Positions 16,754 to 25,176 of a stretch of 64,000 nucleotides of DNA are shown piece after piece. The position numbers were made by a program, and so were the translations under genes. Positions within the stretch are counted from its first letter, which is position 1. The number at the start of each line of letters is the position of its first letter. Source of the DNA: Gilliamella sp. wkB112. Its GTDB lineage: Bacteria > Pseudomonadota > Gammaproteobacteria > Enterobacterales > Orbaceae. The DNA lies in NCBI RefSeq assembly GCF_001690685.1, contig NZ_LZGL01000009.1, positions 124,001 through 188,000 of the forward strand, in the 5' to 3' direction. The notes under the pieces were generated by a model. It was not told the origin of the DNA and searched no databases. It worked only from the letters and a program-made list of their open reading frames with translations.

Positions 16754-17230
16754 AAAACCTAGATGTTCACGAACAATATCGACTAAAAGCAATTTATCTT
16801 GGGCACTAATACCTAGCCATGGTCTTGCTGGAATTACCACTTGTTTTACTGGACGCCCACCAACATTTAATGCATTAGCGCTGACGGGTTTAATAATTCC
16901 GCCAAATTGATGGATAGCACCGTACACTAGATTGGTACCAAACAATAATGTATTACCTTCAATCTGCCAATGCAACGTACTTCTTAGATTGCCATCTAAC
17001 GTCAAAATTTTATCTTGTTGCTTGGGCTTAGATTGTTGATACCATGGAGATAATGCTTGCCATGGTACACCATCCGGTGATTCTTGGGCATTAAAACGTG
17101 CTTCATGAATATCAAGTAATGTTTCACCTATATGATTAAATAAGCCTGGTGTATCATCAAGGCGTGATTCAATTGTAATCAAGGCATCCAATGCATCTTG
17201 TATATTAAACTCAATATTTACGCCAGCCAT
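16748..17230 (-). CDS. Virion morphogenesis protein (Mu G-like)
   Basis: 160 aa from the ATG at 17230, preceded by AGGTGAAAAA; the frame is open to 17293 but has no ribosome site there. Sequence features are those of the phage virion-morphogenesis (Mu gpG/P2 gpS) family: RFNAQESPDGVPWQALS, LDGNLRSTLHWQIEGNTLLFGTNLVYGAIHQFGG, and the terminal ARPWLGIS. It acts in head-tail completion and sits directly after F, as in Mu. Confidence 0.85.
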   Translation of the reverse strand: MAGVNIEFNIQDALDALITIESRLDDTPGLFNHIGETLLDIHEARFNAQESPDGVPWQALSPWYQQSKPKQQDKILTLDGNLRSTLHWQIEGNTLLFGTNLVYGAIHQFGGIIKPVSANALNVGGRPVKQVVIPARPWLGISAQDKLLLVDIVREHLGFA

Positions 17231-17301
17231 TTTTTCACCTATACTAGTTTTATCGTATGTACGGGCAGCTTCCGCCAAAGCCTCGAATCCCACGTACAGC
17301 G

Positions 17302-17325
17302 ACCCAATCGTGGCGGTGATTGGGT
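17302..17325 (+). terminator. Hairpin followed by a U-rich run, reading on the plus strand
   Basis: ACCCAATC and GATTGGGT pair perfectly around an 8-base loop (GTGGCGGT). On the plus strand the hairpin is followed by TTTATTTTATTTA, a good intrinsic-terminator form; on the minus strand the downstream sequence is not U-rich. All surrounding genes are on the minus strand, so it would stop antisense transcription or act as an mRNA structure between F and G. Confidence 0.4.
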
Positions 17326-17331
17326 TTTATT

Positions 17332-18561
17332 TTATTTACGTTTAAAGACTCGAACACCAACACGCAGTTGTTCTAGATAGTCAGGAGTATCGGGCGCAAA
17401 TGTTGTTACACCAAGCCAACCATCGTCACCCACTTCAAATACTGCCAACATAGGCTTAATTTCACCATCAATCATAAAACGAGAAATGTAGCGCCGGCGC
17501 ACTACAGATTTTTGTAGATGATCAAAGTACTCCATTCTAGTCCAAATTTCATCGGGCAGTTTTAATGAATCGGCTAGTAATAATAAAAATTGCTCACGCC
17601 CGCGTTTAGTCACTTTTAATTCGCCTGTTTTATTGACAGTAAAAAGCTGTTTACCGATCACTAACGCTTCACCCGCTACATCTTTAAAAATAGCTGGATT
17701 GGTTAACGTTGCACCAAACTCGTTTAAAAAAATATTTGCATAATCTTCTTCCGTTAACCCTTTTTCTAATATCCTATTTTTACTAACTTCACGAATAGTA
17801 GGCCAGTTATCAACGGCTTTAATGGATGGTACACCACGTTTAAGCGTTGGATCGCTATCAAGTGGGTTAGGTACAAATGTATCAAGTCGTGATTGTCCGG
17901 GTATATGTTCAAAACTTGGATCAATACCTTCTGGCACTCTTACAATACGCGGATTACCACTATTTTCCCCAATTACTCTATCAACCCAATTTATTGAGGG
18001 TGCTTTGTCAGGTTGTTTTTTTCCCATTCGTTTTAGATCACCAGATGTACGACCTCTAACTCGACATTCGCAACCATAGCCATTGGGTGGAAAGTGAGTG
18101 TTCCACCACGGATCATTAAAATCTAATACCAGATGATCCCAACTTTGATGAAGTTCACGAGGGTGTTCAACATAATCACTATGTAGATATTCCCAATATT
18201 CATAATTTCCATGCATTAATTGACTAAATCTACCTGCTTGATAAGTACTATTTAAATTAGTTTCATAAATAATTCGAGTACGCCAGCTAAAACCGCCGTT
18301 ATAACTCCAGCCATGTTTTTCGACAATTTTGGCAAAATCCGTTCTAAATTCTTCCAGTGTAGTACCTTGGGTAATTGCTTTATCAATAGCTATACGAAAA
18401 TCATTTAGTAATGCATTACGATTGGCTCCAGCAACTACAAATGCATAATCGTGTTCATTGTTATAGATATCAGCGTAACTATTGGTTGGCACATTTGCTT
18501 TACGACGGAAAAACTCGACTTGCTCTTTAAATGGCAACGAGCCATATGCCACATTAGCCAT
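17332..18561 (-). CDS. Minor head protein (Mu F-like)
   Basis: 409 aa from the ATG at 18561, which has a GAGG site; it overlaps the portal stop by eight bases. The N-terminal ~100 residues include GSLPFKEQVEFFRRKANVPTN. The middle has the head-morphogenesis core: TNLNSTYQAGRFSQL, HPRELHQSWDHLVLD and WWNTHFPPNGYGCECRVRG with its Cys pair. The C-terminal part carries MAVFEVGDDGWLGV. F proteins join portal and capsid or travel with injected DNA. Order terminase-portal-F-G is as in Mu. Confidence 0.85.
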   Translation of the reverse strand: MANVAYGSLPFKEQVEFFRRKANVPTNSYADIYNNEHDYAFVVAGANRNALLNDFRIAIDKAITQGTTLEEFRTDFAKIVEKHGWSYNGGFSWRTRIIYETNLNSTYQAGRFSQLMHGNYEYWEYLHSDYVEHPRELHQSWDHLVLDFNDPWWNTHFPPNGYGCECRVRGRTSGDLKRMGKKQPDKAPSINWVDRVIGENSGNPRIVRVPEGIDPSFEHIPGQSRLDTFVPNPLDSDPTLKRGVPSIKAVDNWPTIREVSKNRILEKGLTEEDYANIFLNEFGATLTNPAIFKDVAGEALVIGKQLFTVNKTGELKVTKRGREQFLLLLADSLKLPDEIWTRMEYFDHLQKSVVRRRYISRFMIDGEIKPMLAVFEVGDDGWLGVTTFAPDTPDYLEQLRVGVRVFKRK

Positions 18562-20047
18562 TTTTGCTATCCTCAAGTAGTTCTGTGCGACCAGCTAAAT
18601 TAGCTGCTGTTAATGCTTCAGCCATGACCTTTGCATATTCATCTAATTGCATATCGGGAATCAGTTCAAATAACTTATCACGTAATTCTTCTAATGATTG
18701 AACATTATCAACTAGTTCTTTAATTTGATTAATCCATTGGTCGGTAACTGGTTGCATTTCCATATTTAAACGATTTGATTGCAACACAGGTGCAAAATTA
18801 CTCGATTGTTGTTCGGCAAAATCAACGTTTTTTGATGATTGAGCATTAATAGGCTCTGCTGGTTGTGGTTTTTCTTCCCATTCACCGCCATATGTATCCT
18901 GTACATGAGCTAATGTTGGGCGATAACCTGTCGAATCAATTATATTTTTGTCACGCTCTGACATTGATTTTAAATCTGCTGGCTCCTCAAAAACACGTGA
19001 AACTTGAGGAACAGCAGCACCCGGAAAATTCATCTGCGTAAACCATGTACCAGGGCCACGATTCCAACTTTCACACATTACATCTGAATCTGATTTAGCA
19101 ATTGATGTCAACACAGCCGCTTGCAATGATTCGTCACCACCGATTGAACTAGATGCACCGCCTGAAGAAGTGATTTGACCAACTGTTACACGCCGGATAG
19201 CTTCGTTCATTGAATCATAGAATGCCTTATAATCGCCCGCACCTGAACGTGCAATCTGTAGCAATTCGAGCGTCATGCCTTCCGGCATAATAATTCCGCT
19301 ATCAGTTTGGATCGCACGAGTTAGAGACAATAGATCACGTTTTTGTTCGGTTGTTGAGCCTGTGCCATATTTACCTACCGCAGTTGGCATACCAAACTTT
19401 TCAAGAAATATAAGCCAGAATTTAATATCATTACGTTTAAAAAAACTTGGCCAATAAAGCCAGTGAGCCAAACCTAAGCCGTAAGGTTCATCATCATGAT
19501 CGGCACCAGTTGCATAATGCCAAAAGTATGGCGTATCACAAGCTATACCCTCATGCATATTATTTTGTGTCAGTAAACGCAGTTCACCGGTTGGAGTAAA
19601 GCGAAAACGACGGCGATCACGAACTTTGATATCATCAATCCAGTATAGATTATCTTTGATGCCATAAATTAACTCCGCAACAGCATAACCATAAAAAACA
19701 CCGTAGTGCATTAACTTAGTTACTCGGTCAAATCCAACCGATTTTAGTAACTCACTCATAGCTTCAGCTGCTTCGGTATCAATTGGTTTATCGCCTCCAG
19801 GTTCAACTTTCCATTCTTTTGATATTACAGCGCCTTGGCGTTGACCAAATGCAGATATAACTTCATCATCATTTAAAACTTCTTTGTAAATATCTAAACG
19901 CCCACCACCACGATTGCGAAGAACACTATCGTCAGGTTGAGCTAGTGCTCCTACATACAATTTAGTAATATCATTATTTTCACCAGTACCGGCTACTTCA
20001 CGACCAGTTTCAACGCTTGGCTTTTTACCTTTAAACCAGTTCAACAT
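18554..20047 (-). CDS. Portal protein (Mu gp29-like, DUF935)
   Basis: 497 aa, the usual length for the family. Recognisable blocks include QRQGAVISKEWKVEPG, HYGVFYGYAVAELIYG, RDRRRFRFTPTGELRLLT, YGLGLAHWLYWPSFFKRNDIKFW and LEKFGMPTAVGKYG, all standard for DUF935 portals. The dodecameric portal forms the DNA channel and binds terminase. Its start overlaps the terminase stop by one base. Confidence 0.9.
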   Translation of the reverse strand: MLNWFKGKKPSVETGREVAGTGENNDITKLYVGALAQPDDSVLRNRGGGRLDIYKEVLNDDEVISAFGQRQGAVISKEWKVEPGGDKPIDTEAAEAMSELLKSVGFDRVTKLMHYGVFYGYAVAELIYGIKDNLYWIDDIKVRDRRRFRFTPTGELRLLTQNNMHEGIACDTPYFWHYATGADHDDEPYGLGLAHWLYWPSFFKRNDIKFWLIFLEKFGMPTAVGKYGTGSTTEQKRDLLSLTRAIQTDSGIIMPEGMTLELLQIARSGAGDYKAFYDSMNEAIRRVTVGQITSSGGASSSIGGDESLQAAVLTSIAKSDSDVMCESWNRGPGTWFTQMNFPGAAVPQVSRVFEEPADLKSMSERDKNIIDSTGYRPTLAHVQDTYGGEWEEKPQPAEPINAQSSKNVDFAEQQSSNFAPVLQSNRLNMEMQPVTDQWINQIKELVDNVQSLEELRDKLFELIPDMQLDEYAKVMAEALTAANLAGRTELLEDSKNG

Positions 20048-21726
20048 TAAATAAATCCTCCAAAGTCGTTACCGCCACGTACCGTGCCAAAGCCAGTATC
20101 GGTAAATTGTCCAAATGATGAATCATTCACATAACCATATAACTGATGATAAATATCACGCTCGCCTGTTGATTGTCCCTCGATTTGAGCCGTTTTATTT
20201 AAAGTTGCATACCAAGCTAAACAACCAGCAATTGCAGAGTCACCATGTCGTACTAGATCAGGATCTTTTAAATCTTTTCTTTCAAGTTTTGGTACCATAG
20301 GAATACCGTCAACAGAGCGTACTGCCCGCAAATCTTGCTCAATATTTAAATCTCGTGGGATATCTATTGCGCCATCTTCAAATGCGCTGATAAATTTTTG
20401 CATCCAGAGGCCATACCATTGACGGTTTAAATTAATTTCTGCAATAAATGGTCGCCCAAATTTATCTGCTGTGTATTCAGCTAAAACCATGCCTGGGCCA
20501 GTAGCATCCATTGCACCACCCATTAAGCGCGGTAATTTGCTAATAATAAAAAATAAAATCTGTTGTTGTTGAGCGGATGGTACATTATTCAGCTCAACCG
20601 AAAATGGCACTTTACGCATTAAATTTTGTTCAATAGCCATTGGCCAAATAACTGAAAAATGGCGATGTCTAGCAAAGTCCATTCCAAAAACATGCTCATG
20701 TTGGTGATTTAAGACTGCTATCAATGGCTCTATATCTTGCTGAATCCAGTTATCACACCAAGAAATGCGATCTAATTCGTCTTTTTCAGCAAAATCATCA
20801 CCGCAGATCAAGCGCAATACTGGACGTTCCTCACGCATAGCGCGTTCAATCCAAACACCCGGTATACATACACCTTGACCATCACGAGGTATTGCATCCA
20901 ATTCTTCACGCATAGCGGATTTATTAGGTCCATAGGAATTACGAATTGTTATATACCATTTCTTTTTAGACTCAATGGTTGGCTCTTCTCCTTTCATATA
21001 ACAAACACGCTCATATAAACCGTTAGCAACTGCATCATCAAATGTCACTCGGTAAACTTGTGCGGTGTCACCATATATACCGTTTTCGATATCGATAACA
21101 AATTGATTAAATGGATTGGATTTACCATTATGTGATGAAATAACAATAATTCTACCACCCCAGATTAATAAAGCTGTTGCGGCATCAAGTACACCTTGCA
21201 CATCTTGGTGAAAAGCAGCTTCATCTATAATGACTAAACCTTGTAAACCACGAATATTAGCGGGACGAGAAGATAATGCCGTAATTTGATAGCCTGATGA
21301 AAAACGAATTCGGTACGCCGTGATATAACGTGAATTTTTATTTTCATCAACATCTTCAAATAGAAACTCTTCAATACTTGATACTGATGATGATTGTTGC
21401 TCGGCAATAACTTTAGAAAACTTGGCACAATAGCCGATAAATTCAAGGCCTTTCTCTTTTGTGTCGCCAATATAGAAAACATTCATACCACCAGCAGATT
21501 TACGAGCACCAGCGACAAGTACCGCTTCAAAACTGAATGCAAAAGTAATACCTGTACGACGACCTTTTGGAACAGCTAAAATAGCAGCTTGAATTTTTAA
21601 CGCTTCAATTTGGTGTTTCATCAACACGCCATCAAATAACGGATTAAAATTATCAGGAATATCACGCGCACGGGCGGGTAATTCATCCCATTCAATCACT
21701 CTAACGGTTGATGCAAGTTGCTTCAT
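20047..21726 (-). CDS. Terminase large subunit (Mu gp28-like)
   Basis: 559 aa. The ATPase domain has a Walker A-type AVPKGRRTGITFAF (residues ~51-64) and a Walker B GLVIIDEAAF with acidic pair at ~168-169. The C-terminal RNase H-like nuclease has VFGMDFARHRHFS and MGGAMDATGPGM, with acidic residues suited to metal binding. It packages DNA into the prohead. In Mu-like phages packaging is headful with host DNA at the ends. The start overlaps the small-terminase stop by one base. Confidence 0.9.
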   Translation of the reverse strand: MKQLASTVRVIEWDELPARARDIPDNFNPLFDGVLMKHQIEALKIQAAILAVPKGRRTGITFAFSFEAVLVAGARKSAGGMNVFYIGDTKEKGLEFIGYCAKFSKVIAEQQSSSVSSIEEFLFEDVDENKNSRYITAYRIRFSSGYQITALSSRPANIRGLQGLVIIDEAAFHQDVQGVLDAATALLIWGGRIIVISSHNGKSNPFNQFVIDIENGIYGDTAQVYRVTFDDAVANGLYERVCYMKGEEPTIESKKKWYITIRNSYGPNKSAMREELDAIPRDGQGVCIPGVWIERAMREERPVLRLICGDDFAEKDELDRISWCDNWIQQDIEPLIAVLNHQHEHVFGMDFARHRHFSVIWPMAIEQNLMRKVPFSVELNNVPSAQQQQILFFIISKLPRLMGGAMDATGPGMVLAEYTADKFGRPFIAEINLNRQWYGLWMQKFISAFEDGAIDIPRDLNIEQDLRAVRSVDGIPMVPKLERKDLKDPDLVRHGDSAIAGCLAWYATLNKTAQIEGQSTGERDIYHQLYGYVNDSSFGQFTDTGFGTVRGGNDFGGFI

Positions 21727-22274
21727 TATTTGATTCCTAATACTTTTTCTTTCCAGAATTGGATTGAATTTTCATCAAGACCTTGTGCCTTGGCTATGCT
21801 ATTAAGATTTGATTCTTGCTCACGCAATAACTTGTCACGTGCCGCTTTTTCAATTTCTTGGCGCTCTTTAAAACTAAGTTGACGCGCTTGCATGGCCTCT
21901 TTAGCGGCTTTAGCTAAAAAGCTGATTTCTTTAATAGTAATATCTTCAGATTCATGCGCTTTGAATGCCGCTCGTGTGGCTAGAGTAGTCACTGCTTGGG
22001 CTAGTAGTGCCCCTGATTTATCATCAACACTATCACCCAATTCATCCACTAAAATACGAGATGCCGTTTCAATTTCACGTAAGCTATTGGTCATTTCATT
22101 AAAACCTTTTTGATAGCGGTGAAGACTGGAACGGCTAGGCGTTTCCTCGCTTGGAAATTTTTGTTGCAGTTCTGCAATCATCTCATCAAGAGTCAGTTGA
22201 TCTGCTCGTAATAGTTTCTCAATGCATGAGCGAACTTCGGGTTCAAGTTTGTGGATCGTTGATTTACGTCCCAT
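21726..22274 (-). CDS. Small terminase-like protein (Mu gp27, DUF3486)
   Basis: 182 aa. It begins GRKSTIHKLEPEVRSCIEKLL and continues with an HTH-like region ending RSSLHRYQKGFNE, the DUF3486 signature. The rest is a long helix with KAAKEAMQARQLSFKERQEIEK. Members precede the large terminase and probably recognise the packaging site. The order and one-base overlap with terminase support this. Confidence 0.85.
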   Translation of the reverse strand: MGRKSTIHKLEPEVRSCIEKLLRADQLTLDEMIAELQQKFPSEETPSRSSLHRYQKGFNEMTNSLREIETASRILVDELGDSVDDKSGALLAQAVTTLATRAAFKAHESEDITIKEISFLAKAAKEAMQARQLSFKERQEIEKAARDKLLREQESNLNSIAKAQGLDENSIQFWKEKVLGIK

Positions 22275-22276
22275 AA

Positions 22277-22573
22277 TTACGCCCCCGCACTTGGACGCTT
22301 TACACCAGAAACAACAACTTTACCTGTTGCCACATCTGCACCAAAATCCGTTAAACGTCCTACAATGACGTTCCCAATAGTTTCTGTTTTAATTAAATCT
22401 TGCTGAGATAACCAACTCATATGTGTTTTAACTTGGTCACGACTAATAGCGTGTCCATAGTGATCTAACGCGCTATAGATAATGCTAGAATTACTGCTAT
22501 AACTTGGCATTTCATACAAGATACGCAAAATGACTAATCGTTGATCTTCTTTTAAAAATTCGGCGTAACTCAT
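22277..22573 (-). CDS. Mu gp26-like winged-helix protein
   Basis: 98 aa. FLKEDQRLVILRILYEMPSYSSN, then LDHYGHAISRDQVKTHMSWLSQQDLI, reads as a winged helix. The C-terminal VSGVKRPSAGA is diagnostic for the gp26/VpaChn25_0724-type family found between gp25 and gp27 in Mu-like phages. Probably DNA-binding; a role in packaging or late regulation has not been established. Confidence 0.8.
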   Translation of the reverse strand: MSYAEFLKEDQRLVILRILYEMPSYSSNSSIIYSALDHYGHAISRDQVKTHMSWLSQQDLIKTETIGNVIVGRLTDFGADVATGKVVVSGVKRPSAGA

Positions 22574-22579
22574 AGTCCC

Positions 22580-22882
22580 TCACTTGTTCTTTAATAAAAA
22601 TTGGTTAATGTTATCTAATTGGCGAGATAATCCTGAAAGCCGATCAGATAACTGATTTAAAGTAGCTTCATTGCTACTTAGTTTTTCAATCAATTTGGTT
22701 ACCTGATGCTGAGTTGGTAATGACTTAACAGTCTCTTCAACTTGTGTTACTCGAATACGTAAGTCTAGTAGCTCTTTTTGGCTAGCCGATTGGCGACCAA
22801 TTAACCAGGAGTAAACGCCAACCACTGCCATTACAACCCATTGCAGAAATTGCCAGTTAAAGGTAAGTTCGTTAAAATTCAT
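22580..22882 (-). CDS. Mu gp25-like protein (DUF2730)
   Basis: 100 aa. One N-terminal membrane helix (FLQWVVMAVVGVYSWLIG) is followed by a long coiled coil (ELLDLRIRVTQVEETVKSLP, ending LSGLSRQLDNINQFLLKN). This is the layout of DUF2730/gp25. Overlaps the zinc-finger gene by four bases. Function unknown; the membrane anchor and position between lysis and packaging genes are conserved in the group. Confidence 0.75.
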   Translation of the reverse strand: MNFNELTFNWQFLQWVVMAVVGVYSWLIGRQSASQKELLDLRIRVTQVEETVKSLPTQHQVTKLIEKLSSNEATLNQLSDRLSGLSRQLDNINQFLLKNK

Positions 22883-23079
22883 CGTTTATTCCTTTTTTCT
22901 TCCATTGCTGCACATTCAATACATAAATCAGTAACAATTAACTTTCGACGTTCTTCAGCTATAGGATCTTCACAGATTCGACAATACAGGCTTGATACTC
23001 CAATTTTTGCTTGATGTTTCGCCAGTATCCGTTCTCGTGTGTCTGTTTCAATTTTTGCTGCTAAATCAGCGTTGTCCAT
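22879..23079 (-). CDS. DksA/TraR-family C4 zinc finger protein
   Basis: 66 aa. A short helical N terminus precedes the zinc finger YCRICEDPIAEERRKLI...LCIECA, with Cys spacing C-x2-C-n-C-x2-C as in TraR and small phage DksA-like proteins. TraR-type proteins bind the RNA polymerase secondary channel and alter promoter choice without ppGpp. Here it is embedded between Rz1 and gp25, overlapping both. Confidence 0.8.
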   Translation of the reverse strand: MDNADLAAKIETDTRERILAKHQAKIGVSSLYCRICEDPIAEERRKLIVTDLCIECAAMEEKRNKR

Positions 23080-23377
23080 TGTTTACCTCATTGATATATT
23101 TAACTAACTCAATAAATCGACCTGAACATTGACCGTACTGGTCATATAATAGTTTTAGTGTTTGAGCTAAACCATCAGCCGTATTATTTGGGCGTTTTAT
23201 TGGTAGTTCGCATGGAACTATTAGTTGTGCCGGTAATACCATAGGTTGTTGCTTTAGCTGCACTTGTTCGGGCTGAGTCGATGAACAGCAAGACACTGTC
23301 ATCAAACACACAATGGCTACGATTATCAGCCGTTTTATTAAGTGCTTCTTGTAATGCTTGGGTTGATTGTTCATCAT
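23066..23377 (-). CDS. Outer-membrane spanin lipoprotein (Rz1-like)
   Basis: 103 aa. A basic start is followed by a hydrophobic signal (LIIVAIVCLMTVSCC) with a lipobox cysteine at residue ~30, then a proline-containing periplasmic part. Its first ~190 bases lie out of frame inside the Rz-like gene, the classical Rz/Rz1 nested arrangement. With Rz it would disrupt the outer membrane in the last step of lysis. Confidence 0.8.
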   Translation of the reverse strand: MMNNQPKHYKKHLIKRLIIVAIVCLMTVSCCSSTQPEQVQLKQQPMVLPAQLIVPCELPIKRPNNTADGLAQTLKLLYDQYGQCSGRFIELVKYINEVNNGQR

Positions 23378-23654
23378 ATAATTTCCTTTCTGCTATCTGC
23401 TGTGACAACGCTTCACTCACATTAATAGCTGTTTCAGTTAACTGTTTTGTGCTGGTAATTAATTGATTTAAAGTATCAACCGTTTGTTTTGCCTGTTGTG
23501 TTGCATATTTTTGTGTAGTGATAGTTTTACCGTGATTAACGCCAAATTGATAAGAAATGCCAATACAACAAATTAACAATCCAACGATTAAAAAACATGT
23601 CTTATTATTTACAAAAAAACTTTTGATTAATTTGCATATATTTTTAATCATCAC
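23184..23654 (-). CDS. Inner-membrane spanin (Rz-like)
   Basis: 156 aa. One N-terminal membrane helix (TCFLIVGLLICCIGISYQFG) is followed by a long periplasmic coiled coil (~50-115) and a polar tail, as in Rz proteins. It overlaps the transglycosylase gene by 11 bases and contains the start of the Rz1-like gene in another frame. Together they form the spanin complex linking the two membranes. Confidence 0.8.
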   Translation of the reverse strand: MMIKNICKLIKSFFVNNKTCFLIVGLLICCIGISYQFGVNHGKTITTQKYATQQAKQTVDTLNQLITSTKQLTETAINVSEALSQQIAERKLYDEQSTQALQEALNKTADNRSHCVFDDSVLLFIDSARTSAAKATTYGITGTTNSSMRTTNKTPK

Positions 23655-24267
23655 AAACCCCTAATCCCCAATTTTCAGCGATATAAACAGGCTGCCAACG
23701 GTAGATAATCCGAATTGGATAATCACGATTTTCTTTAAAATTGATACTCTTACGACCACCATTAATATTCTCAACAACACCCCAATAATGGGTCGCATCC
23801 TGATAATCACGTTTGGCTCGTTGACGGTCACGATTAACCCAACCCAAACCACCGTTATAAGCTGATAAAACAAATCCCCAGTGGTCACAATCACTAGCCG
23901 CTTCATTTACACGTTGATATAACCAATAATCATATTGAACTAAGGCACGCAGTGCCCAAGATGGGTTATAAGGTTCGTTGCTACCCAATGTCTTAGGGTA
24001 TGCACCAGAAATCCAATCCGCAGTTGCAGGCATAAATTGAGCTAATCCTTGAGCACCTACTGGTGATTTTGCATTTACTTTCCATCTTGATTCCTGATGG
24101 ATTTGAGCCGCAAACAACGAAACAGGAGCATCCAGACCAAATATCGCTCGTGCATTACGTGTTAGTTCCCGTTGATGTTGCCTTGCATCATTTGGAACAC
24201 CCGCTATAGCAGGCGCTAGATGACAACTAAACAGCATAAACACAATGATTAAGGTTAAGTAACGCAT
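23644..24267 (-). CDS. Secreted lytic transglycosylase endolysin
   Basis: 207 aa. A signal-like N terminus (LTLIIVFMLFSCHLAPAIA) is followed by an SLT-type domain: FAAQIHQESRWKVNAKSPVGAQGLAQFMPATADW, with catalytic Glu ~59, then SAYNGGLGWVNRDR. It cleaves glycan strands of peptidoglycan. An exported endolysin suggests a SAR-like or Sec-released mode working with the holin encoded just upstream. It starts three bases after the holin stop. Confidence 0.85.
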   Translation of the reverse strand: MRYLTLIIVFMLFSCHLAPAIAGVPNDARQHQRELTRNARAIFGLDAPVSLFAAQIHQESRWKVNAKSPVGAQGLAQFMPATADWISGAYPKTLGSNEPYNPSWALRALVQYDYWLYQRVNEAASDCDHWGFVLSAYNGGLGWVNRDRQRAKRDYQDATHYWGVVENINGGRKSINFKENRDYPIRIIYRWQPVYIAENWGLGVCDD

Positions 24268-24269
24268 GG

Positions 24270-24686
24270 CTATAATCCCAAAGTTACACCAAGAATTACT
24301 GCGGAAACTATCAACGCCCGACGAATTAAAACAACAGCAAATAACGTTCTATACTCATCAAGCACGGGATATTCCGCTGCATATTTTGTTTCCATTGCTG
24401 ATGGTTTTTCATTATTTTCAGACGCATCAATATATTTCTGAGTATAAAAATCAGGCCCAAACTCTTTCCAATCGTTATATAAATAACCTCCAGGAGATGC
24501 GTACGGGAAAAGTGCACGGTCAAGGTGATAACCTATAACCGCAGAAAGCAATACCAAGGCTAATTTATACATAACAACAGGCAATTGCTGAGGTGAGAGT
24601 AATGTAATAATTGACAATAAAAAAATGGCGACTACATACCATTTAAGTAGCCGTACTTGGGATAATTTATTGATTGGGTGAGCCAT
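24270..24686 (-). CDS. Putative 2/3-transmembrane-domain holin
   Basis: 138 aa from the ATG at 24686, which has a TGAGG site; an upstream start at 24698 is possible. It has two N-terminal hydrophobic helices (WYVVAIFLLSIITLL, MYKLALVLLSAVIGYHL), then DRALFPYASPGGYLYNDW, a hallmark of this holin family, and a C-terminal helix (AVVLIRRALIVSAVILGVTLG). It probably depolarises or opens the inner membrane for lysis. First gene of the late lysis-packaging run. Confidence 0.8.
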   Translation of the reverse strand: MAHPINKLSQVRLLKWYVVAIFLLSIITLLSPQQLPVVMYKLALVLLSAVIGYHLDRALFPYASPGGYLYNDWKEFGPDFYTQKYIDASENNEKPSAMETKYAAEYPVLDEYRTLFAVVLIRRALIVSAVILGVTLGL

Positions 24687-24693
24687 AAAAAAC

Positions 24694-24719
24694 CTCATAA
24701 GTTAAAGTAACGTTATGAG
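24694..24719 (-). promoter_or_regulatory. Hairpin covering the holin ribosome binding site
   Basis: CTCATAA and TTATGAG are perfect seven-base arms 12 bases apart, just upstream of the holin. On the minus-strand mRNA the second arm (UUAUGAG) includes most of the UGAGG Shine-Dalgarno that serves the ATG at 24686. The structure could delay holin translation. Alternatively it is a dyad for the late activator. Confidence 0.4.
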
Positions 24720-24804
24720 ATTATTATGATCTGAGTAGTCAAGAATGTAATTTGAACGCGGGCAGATTATTCGTTAATCACCTGAATGCAATTGATATCT
24801 TTAA

Positions 24805-25176
24805 TTATAAATAACGGTATGATTGAGGTGCTACAATATTACTACCAAAACAATTTAAAGACATAGGTACTTCATATTGAGTTACTTTACCAACAGCGAT
24901 AGCAAAAGCTAGTGCTTTTTCTTCAAAATATTCATCATAAAATTCTTTGCTTATACCGGCATATTTTTTTGTTTTTTCCCAGATTAAATGTGGTTCATCG
25001 GATATTACGTGATCTATATCAAATTCTCCTACAACTTTTCCAATAGGCCTTGTTGCATAAATGACTACAGTCTTAACAGATCTATTTTTAAAAATATTTT
25101 TTCTAAATTCAAATCGTTTTTCACCAGATAATATTTTTTCTACAAATTCTGGTTTAATTGATAATAAGACTTTCAT
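24805..25176 (-). CDS. ASCH-domain protein
   Basis: 123 aa from the ATG at 25176, preceded by AGGTGA; a GTG three codons upstream is weaker. KVLLSIKPEFVEKILSGEKRFEFRK is the classic ASCH start, with the conserved K-x-E/F-x-F-R-K loop, followed by VVIYATRPIGKVVGEFDI. ASCH proteins are small RNA- or nucleotide-binding beta barrels of the PUA superfamily; one characterised subgroup (YqfB) hydrolyses N4-acetylcytidine. It overlaps the upstream acetyltransferase-PUA gene by 23 bases, so the two are coupled. Role here is unknown; a joint function with the acetyltransferase is inferred. Confidence 0.75.
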   Translation of the reverse strand: MKVLLSIKPEFVEKILSGEKRFEFRKNIFKNRSVKTVVIYATRPIGKVVGEFDIDHVISDEPHLIWEKTKKYAGISKEFYDEYFEEKALAFAIAVGKVTQYEVPMSLNCFGSNIVAPQSYRYL

